From positions 1-9,740 of the forward strand of contig DHMB01000157.1 of assembly GCA_002405565.1 (NCBI GenBank): a DNA stretch of 9,740 nt, read 5' to 3'. The stretch is from Clostridiales bacterium UBA4653 (GTDB taxonomy: Bacteria; Bacillota; Clostridia; Oscillospirales; CAG-272). The notes under the pieces were generated by a model. The model saw only the letters and a list, made by a program, of their open reading frames with translations, was not told the origin of the DNA and ran no database searches. Below are positions 6,502 through 9,740 of the stretch, piece after piece; within the stretch, counting starts at the first letter, position 1; every line of letters starts with the position of its first letter. The position numbers and the translations under genes were made by a program.

Positions 6502-6506
6502 GAGGT
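6502..6506 (+). promoter_or_regulatory. Ribosome binding site deciding the dxs start
   Basis: GAGGT precedes ATG 6511 with its GAGG five bases away. An in-frame ATG at 6466 lies within the inverted repeat, has no such site, and would add 15 residues unlike Dxs N-termini, so 6511 is preferred. Confidence 0.75.
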
Positions 6507-6510
6507 AAAA

Positions 6511-8391
6511 ATGATTCCGGACAACAAAAACACCCTGATAAATAAAATAAAGTCGGCGTCACATGCCGAGCTTATAAGCCTTGCGGATGACTTGAGAAAG
6601 CGGATAACCGAAACCGTCTCCGAAAACGGCGGTCATCTCGCCTCAAACCTCGGCATGGTCGAAGCAACAATCGCGCTTCACCGCGTGTTCGATTCGCCGT
6701 CCGACAAGCTGATATTCGATGTCGGCCATCAATGCTATGCGCACAAGCTCATAACGGGACGTTACGAAGACTTCGGCACGCTCCGGAAATTCGGCGGAAT
6801 ATCGGGATTTACGAATCGCTTTGAAAGCGAACACGACGTTTTAAGCGAGGGGCACTGCGGAACGTCCGTATCGGCGGCAATCGGAATAGCAACGGCAAAC
6901 AGGCTTGCGGGAAACGACAGTTACGCCGTTGCAATCGTCGGCGACGGAGCGCTCACGAACGGAATGGTTTATGAGGCGCTGAACAACTGCGCCGACAAAG
7001 AGCTGAACCTTGTAATCGTGATAAACGACAACGAAATGTCGATTTCGGAAAACGTCGGCGGACTGCACAGATACCTTTCCCGCCTGAGAACAAGCAAGGG
7101 GTATTTCTCCCTCAAACGCGATACCGAGAAGTTTCTTCTCCGTATCCCGCTCATCGGCAAAGGACTTGCGAAATTCTTCAAAAAAATCAAGGATTTTTTC
7201 AAGAGGTGCTTTGTAAAAAGCAACCTTTTCGAGGATATGGGGCTGATATATCTCGGCCCTGTGGACGGGCATGACATTGAAAAGCTCTCCGTCGTTCTGG
7301 ATGAAGCAAAATCAAAGCACAAGCCGTGCATAGTTCATATTCATACGAAAAAGGGTTACGGATATGCTCCGGCGGAGGAAAGTCCGGACAGGTATCATTC
7401 CGTTCCGCCGTTTGACGTTTCGCTCGGCGTTACGGAGAGACAAAATCCTTCATTCTCGTCCGAGATGGGCAGAATAATATGCGAAAAAGCAAAGGATGAC
7501 GCGCGCATATGCGCAATAACGGCGGCAATGTGCGAAGGTACGGGACTGAAAGCCTTTTCGGAGCTCTATCCCGACCGCTTTTTCGACGTCGGAATCGCGG
7601 AGGAGCACGCCGTCACCTTTGCGGAAGGGCTCGCCGTGAGCGGACTGCGCCCCGTTCTGCTTCTGTATTCAACGTTTGCACAAAGGGTCTTCGACCAGCT
7701 TTTTCAGGATATATCCATCCAGCAGCTGCCGCTCGTGCTCGCGCTCGACCGTTGCGGGCTCGTCCCCGGCGACGGAATAACCCATCAGGGCATTTTCGAT
7801 TATTCGCTTTTCTCGTCGCTTCCGAAAACGGTGATATATTCTCCGTCCGATTATAAGGAGCTGAGCGAAGCATTTGATGAGTCAATCAAAAACGGCGGGC
7901 TCTCCGTCATACGTTATCCGAAAGGCGGAGAATTCAGGGAGAGCGACTGCGACGTCACATTTATAAAAGAAAACTCCCTCTGTCACACAGACGGCGCGGA
8001 GAGAGCGGAAATCGTAATTATAACCTGCGGACGCATGACAGAGCAGGCTGTCAGAGCCGCGGAAAACGCAAAAAGCAAATACGACACGGGCGTCATAAAG
8101 CTGAAAAAGATTCTTCCCCTGCCGAAGGAAAGAATCATCGCCCTGACCGCCGGAGCAAAGCTGATTTATATACTTGAGGAAGGAATAAAAGCGGGGGGCT
8201 TCGGCGAGAAGATTTCAGACATGCTCGCGGAAGAGGGCGTCCGGAAAAAGGTGGTCGTCCGCGCGATAGAAGATTACGTCGGGCACGGCGACCTTGAAAG
8301 CATAACAAAGCTGTGCGGGCTGTCCGCAGAGCAGGTATCGGAGGAGATACTGCTTGCGGCGGAGTCCTGCCAAACACAGCGTCACGACTGA
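6511..8391 (+). CDS. dxs: 1-deoxy-D-xylulose-5-phosphate synthase
   Basis: The enzyme condenses pyruvate and glyceraldehyde 3-phosphate, using thiamine diphosphate and Mg2+, to make DXP, the first step of the MEP isoprenoid pathway and a precursor of thiamine and pyridoxal; it is cytosolic. At 626 residues it has the usual length. Visible are GHLASNLG (His42), GHQCYAHKLITGR (His73), the cofactor/metal motif GDGALTNGM followed by NDNEMSIS (144-177), YLGPVDGH (247-254) and YHSV (His296). The pyrimidine domain has GIAEEHAVTF with catalytic Glu364, YSTFAQR (Tyr386, Arg392), DGITHQG (Asp421, His425) and IRYPKG (Arg468). The variable stretch 190-245 is of the Firmicutes type. Several usually fixed positions differ: GHCGTS for GHSSTS, AEEHAV for AEQHAV, LVPGDG for LVGADG. 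ispD follows after 33 bp. All key catalytic residues are retained, so the enzyme should be active. Confidence 0.97.
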   Translation: MIPDNKNTLINKIKSASHAELISLADDLRKRITETVSENGGHLASNLGMVEATIALHRVFDSPSDKLIFDVGHQCYAHKLITGRYEDFGTLRKFGGISGFTNRFESEHDVLSEGHCGTSVSAAIGIATANRLAGNDSYAVAIVGDGALTNGMVYEALNNCADKELNLVIVINDNEMSISENVGGLHRYLSRLRTSKGYFSLKRDTEKFLLRIPLIGKGLAKFFKKIKDFFKRCFVKSNLFEDMGLIYLGPVDGHDIEKLSVVLDEAKSKHKPCIVHIHTKKGYGYAPAEESPDRYHSVPPFDVSLGVTERQNPSFSSEMGRIICEKAKDDARICAITAAMCEGTGLKAFSELYPDRFFDVGIAEEHAVTFAEGLAVSGLRPVLLLYSTFAQRVFDQLFQDISIQQLPLVLALDRCGLVPGDGITHQGIFDYSLFSSLPKTVIYSPSDYKELSEAFDESIKNGGLSVIRYPKGGEFRESDCDVTFIKENSLCHTDGAERAEIVIITCGRMTEQAVRAAENAKSKYDTGVIKLKKILPLPKERIIALTAGAKLIYILEEGIKAGGFGEKISDMLAEEGVRKKVVVRAIEDYVGHGDLESITKLCGLSAEQVSEEILLAAESCQTQRHD

Positions 8392-8411
8392 CAATAAAAA
8401 TAAAGCCAATC

Positions 8412-8416
8412 GGAGA
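8412..8416 (+). promoter_or_regulatory. Ribosome binding site of ispD
   Basis: GGAGA at 8412-8416 lies eight bases before ATG 8425, within the 33-bp gap after dxs. No terminator or promoter is seen in that gap, which supports co-transcription. Confidence 0.7.
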
Positions 8417-8424
8417 TATTCATT

Positions 8425-9126
8425 ATGAGAAACGGTTCACATCCGTACACAACAGCGGTGATTCTTGCCGCCGGCTCCGGGAAAAGAGCCGAAGGCGCAA
8501 TTCCGAAGCAATTTGTAATCATAGACGGGATTCCCGTCGTTATAAGAACGCTCATGGCATTTGAAGAATGTGAGCTTATCGACGAAATCATTGTCGTCTG
8601 CGCCGAAGGCGATGACGGATTTTACGGCGAATATATCGAAAAATACTCTCTGAAAAAGGTCTCCGGTGTCGTCCGCGGGGGCGATTGCAGGGCGGAATCC
8701 GCAAAGCGCGGCGTAATACACACAGGCGACCGCACGGAGTTCGTCGCAATACATGACGCCGCCCGCTGCGCGACAGACCCGCGGCAGATATCCGCCGTGG
8801 TCTCCGCAGCATATGACTGCAAAGCCGCGATAGCCGCCGTGAAGATAACGGACACCGTAAAAACCGCGGACGACGAAGGATTTATATCGGGCACGGTCGA
8901 CAGGGCGACAGTATGGCGGGCACAGACCCCGCAGGTCTTTTCAAAGGAGCTCTATATAAAAGCCCTTGAAAAAAGAAAGCTCATCGACTCTTCCATAACC
9001 GACGACGCGTCGCTCGTCGAAGCCGTCTGGAAAAGGATAAGGCTTGTCGACTGCGGCGAAAACAACATGAAAATCACATATCCGCGGGACTTTGAAAAGG
9101 TCAGGCTCATTCTCGGAGCGAAATGA
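8425..9126 (+). CDS. ispD: 2-C-methyl-D-erythritol 4-phosphate cytidylyltransferase
   Basis: IspD transfers CMP from CTP to 2-C-methyl-D-erythritol 4-phosphate, the third step of the MEP pathway that starts with Dxs; it is a cytosolic Rossmann-like nucleotidyltransferase. The 233-residue length is typical. The CTP-binding loop is AAGSGKRAEGAIPKQF (15-30, Arg21 and Lys28). RGGDCRAES (84-92) and HDAAR (110-114) follow in the expected order. DRATVWRAQTPQVF (159-172, Arg160) and TDDAS (192-196) form the substrate site, and NNMKITYPRDF (213-223) carries the conserved Lys216. The paralogous ribitol-5-phosphate cytidylyltransferases (TarI) share the fold, but the DR-x-x-x-W-x-AQTPQ and MKIT motifs together with dxs as neighbour favour IspD. 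It is probably co-transcribed with dxs; a long hairpin follows 19 bases after the stop. Confidence 0.94.
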   Translation: MRNGSHPYTTAVILAAGSGKRAEGAIPKQFVIIDGIPVVIRTLMAFEECELIDEIIVVCAEGDDGFYGEYIEKYSLKKVSGVVRGGDCRAESAKRGVIHTGDRTEFVAIHDAARCATDPRQISAVVSAAYDCKAAIAAVKITDTVKTADDEGFISGTVDRATVWRAQTPQVFSKELYIKALEKRKLIDSSITDDASLVEAVWKRIRLVDCGENNMKITYPRDFEKVRLILGAK

Positions 9127-9145
9127 AATTTCCCGCTTTTCAAAC

Positions 9146-9190
9146 AAACATCCCCGAAAGCCGCAGATTGCGGTTTTCGGGGATGTTTTT
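9146..9190. terminator. Strong hairpin terminator between convergent ispD and ABC gene
   Basis: Arms 9146-9164 and 9170-9188 pair over about 19 bp (one G-U) around a 5-base loop, AGATT; the core is ACATCCCCGAAA against TTTCGGGGATGT. On the plus strand it runs into TTTTT, an intrinsic terminator for dxs-ispD. On the minus strand the hairpin is followed by TTTGTTTG, so it can also stop the convergent ABC gene, whose stop lies 17 bases to the right. Confidence 0.92.
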
Positions 9191-9206
9191 ATTCATAAAA
9201 TTCCGT

Positions 9207-9740
9207 TTATCTTATAACCCAGCCAAGGCTGCCTTTCTGAAGGTCGACCATGTGGGTATATATGCCGTTTTTCTTATAAAGCTCATCGGGCGTGCCCTGC
9301 TCTGCAACGACGCCGTCCGAAAGGACGACTATCTTGTCAGCTCCCGCAACGGTTCTCATCCTGTGCGCGATAACAAGCACGGTCTTGTTCTTTATCAGTC
9401 TCGAAAGCGCCGTCTGTATCAGGGTTTCGTTTTCAACGTCAAGGCTTGCCGTCGCTTCATCGAGAAGGATAATCGGAGCGTCCTTGAGGAAAGCGCGGGC
9501 AATGGATATTCTCTGCCGCTCTCCGCCCGAAAGCTCGCAACCGTTCTCGCCTATCTCCGTGTTCCATTTATCCGGCAGCTTCTCCGCAAATTCTTCACAG
9601 TTTGCGAGCCGCGCCGCGGCAATGACTTCTTCGTCCGTTGCGTCCTTTCTGCCGAGACGGATATTTTCCATTATCGTGTTGTCAAAAAGGGTGACGTCCT
9701 GGAAAACAATCGAATAAAGGCTCATGAGCTTTTCCGGGTC
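9207..9740 (-). CDS. ABC exporter, C-terminal ATPase domain (5' end beyond window)
   Basis: The last 177 codons are present; the frame is open to the right edge, reading DPEKLMSLYSIVFQDV. The ATG at 9725 is internal, because the family pattern continues through it. Visible nucleotide-binding elements, in order: Q-loop VFQDVTLFDNTIMENIRLG, signature LSGGERQRISIARA, Walker B IILLDEATASLD with D-loop, and H-loop AHRMRTVAGADKIVVL, ending in QGTPDELYKKNGIYTHMV. Walker A and the expected N-terminal membrane domain lie outside. This is the layout of export-type (ABCB/MsbA-like) half transporters, which usually work as homo- or heterodimers and often come as two adjacent genes. The AHRMRTV form recalls siderophore- and drug-exporter-like Clostridia proteins, but the substrate cannot be told. 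It converges with ispD across a shared terminator and is probably the last gene of its operon. Confidence 0.93.
   Translation of the reverse strand, partial: DPEKLMSLYSIVFQDVTLFDNTIMENIRLGRKDATDEEVIAAARLANCEEFAEKLPDKWNTEIGENGCELSGGERQRISIARAFLKDAPIILLDEATASLDVENETLIQTALSRLIKNKTVLVIAHRMRTVAGADKIVVLSDGVVAEQGTPDELYKKNGIYTHMVDLQKGSLGWVIR

Noticed and set aside
7509..7885. Arg/Ala-rich open frames on both strands inside dxs
   Set aside because: They are out-of-frame shadows of the strongly conserved Dxs pyrimidine-binding domain.

Overview
The window looks like chromosomal DNA of an anaerobic, low-to-mid GC Bacillota, most likely an uncultured Clostridia. This is an inference from four things: textbook sigma-A promoters (TTGACA-17-TATAAT), strong AGGAGG-type ribosome binding sites, a Firmicutes-type Dxs insert, and free use of ATA isoleucine codons at roughly balanced base composition. 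No rRNA, tRNA, CRISPR array, insertion sequence or phage gene was seen.

Region 1 (1-4582, minus strand) is one open reading frame, at least 1527 codons long, that runs off the left edge. It encodes an exported RHS/YD-repeat protein with a signal peptide, an RHS-type N-terminal domain and more than 25 YD repeats. A roughly 155-residue non-repeat island, rich in cysteine and aromatic residues, is embedded among the repeats. The C-terminal end, where a toxin or anchor would lie, is outside the window.

Region 2 (4583-5383) holds an AT-rich divergent intergenic region and a 182-residue ECF-type sigma factor. The sigma gene has a perfect housekeeping promoter and its own terminator, so it appears monocistronic, with no anti-sigma partner beside it.

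Region 3 (5384-6437) has two candidate tandem promoters, a YidD-family membrane protein with an unusual N-terminal extension carrying two membrane segments, and a 79-residue protein of DUF4177-like appearance. A 15-bp perfect hairpin terminator closes the unit.

Region 4 (6438-9190) carries dxs and ispD, the first and third enzymes of the MEP isoprenoid pathway, 33 bp apart and probably co-transcribed. A strong hairpin follows ispD and probably also serves the convergent gene. Region 5 (9207-9740, minus) is the C-terminal part of the ATPase domain of an ABC exporter whose remainder lies to the right.

Functionally, dxs-ispD is housekeeping isoprenoid supply and yidD is membrane-protein biogenesis. 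The RHS gene and its divergent sigma factor are the accessory-looking part. Whether the sigma factor controls the RHS gene cannot be read from the sequence: no ECF-type promoter was recognised upstream of either gene.
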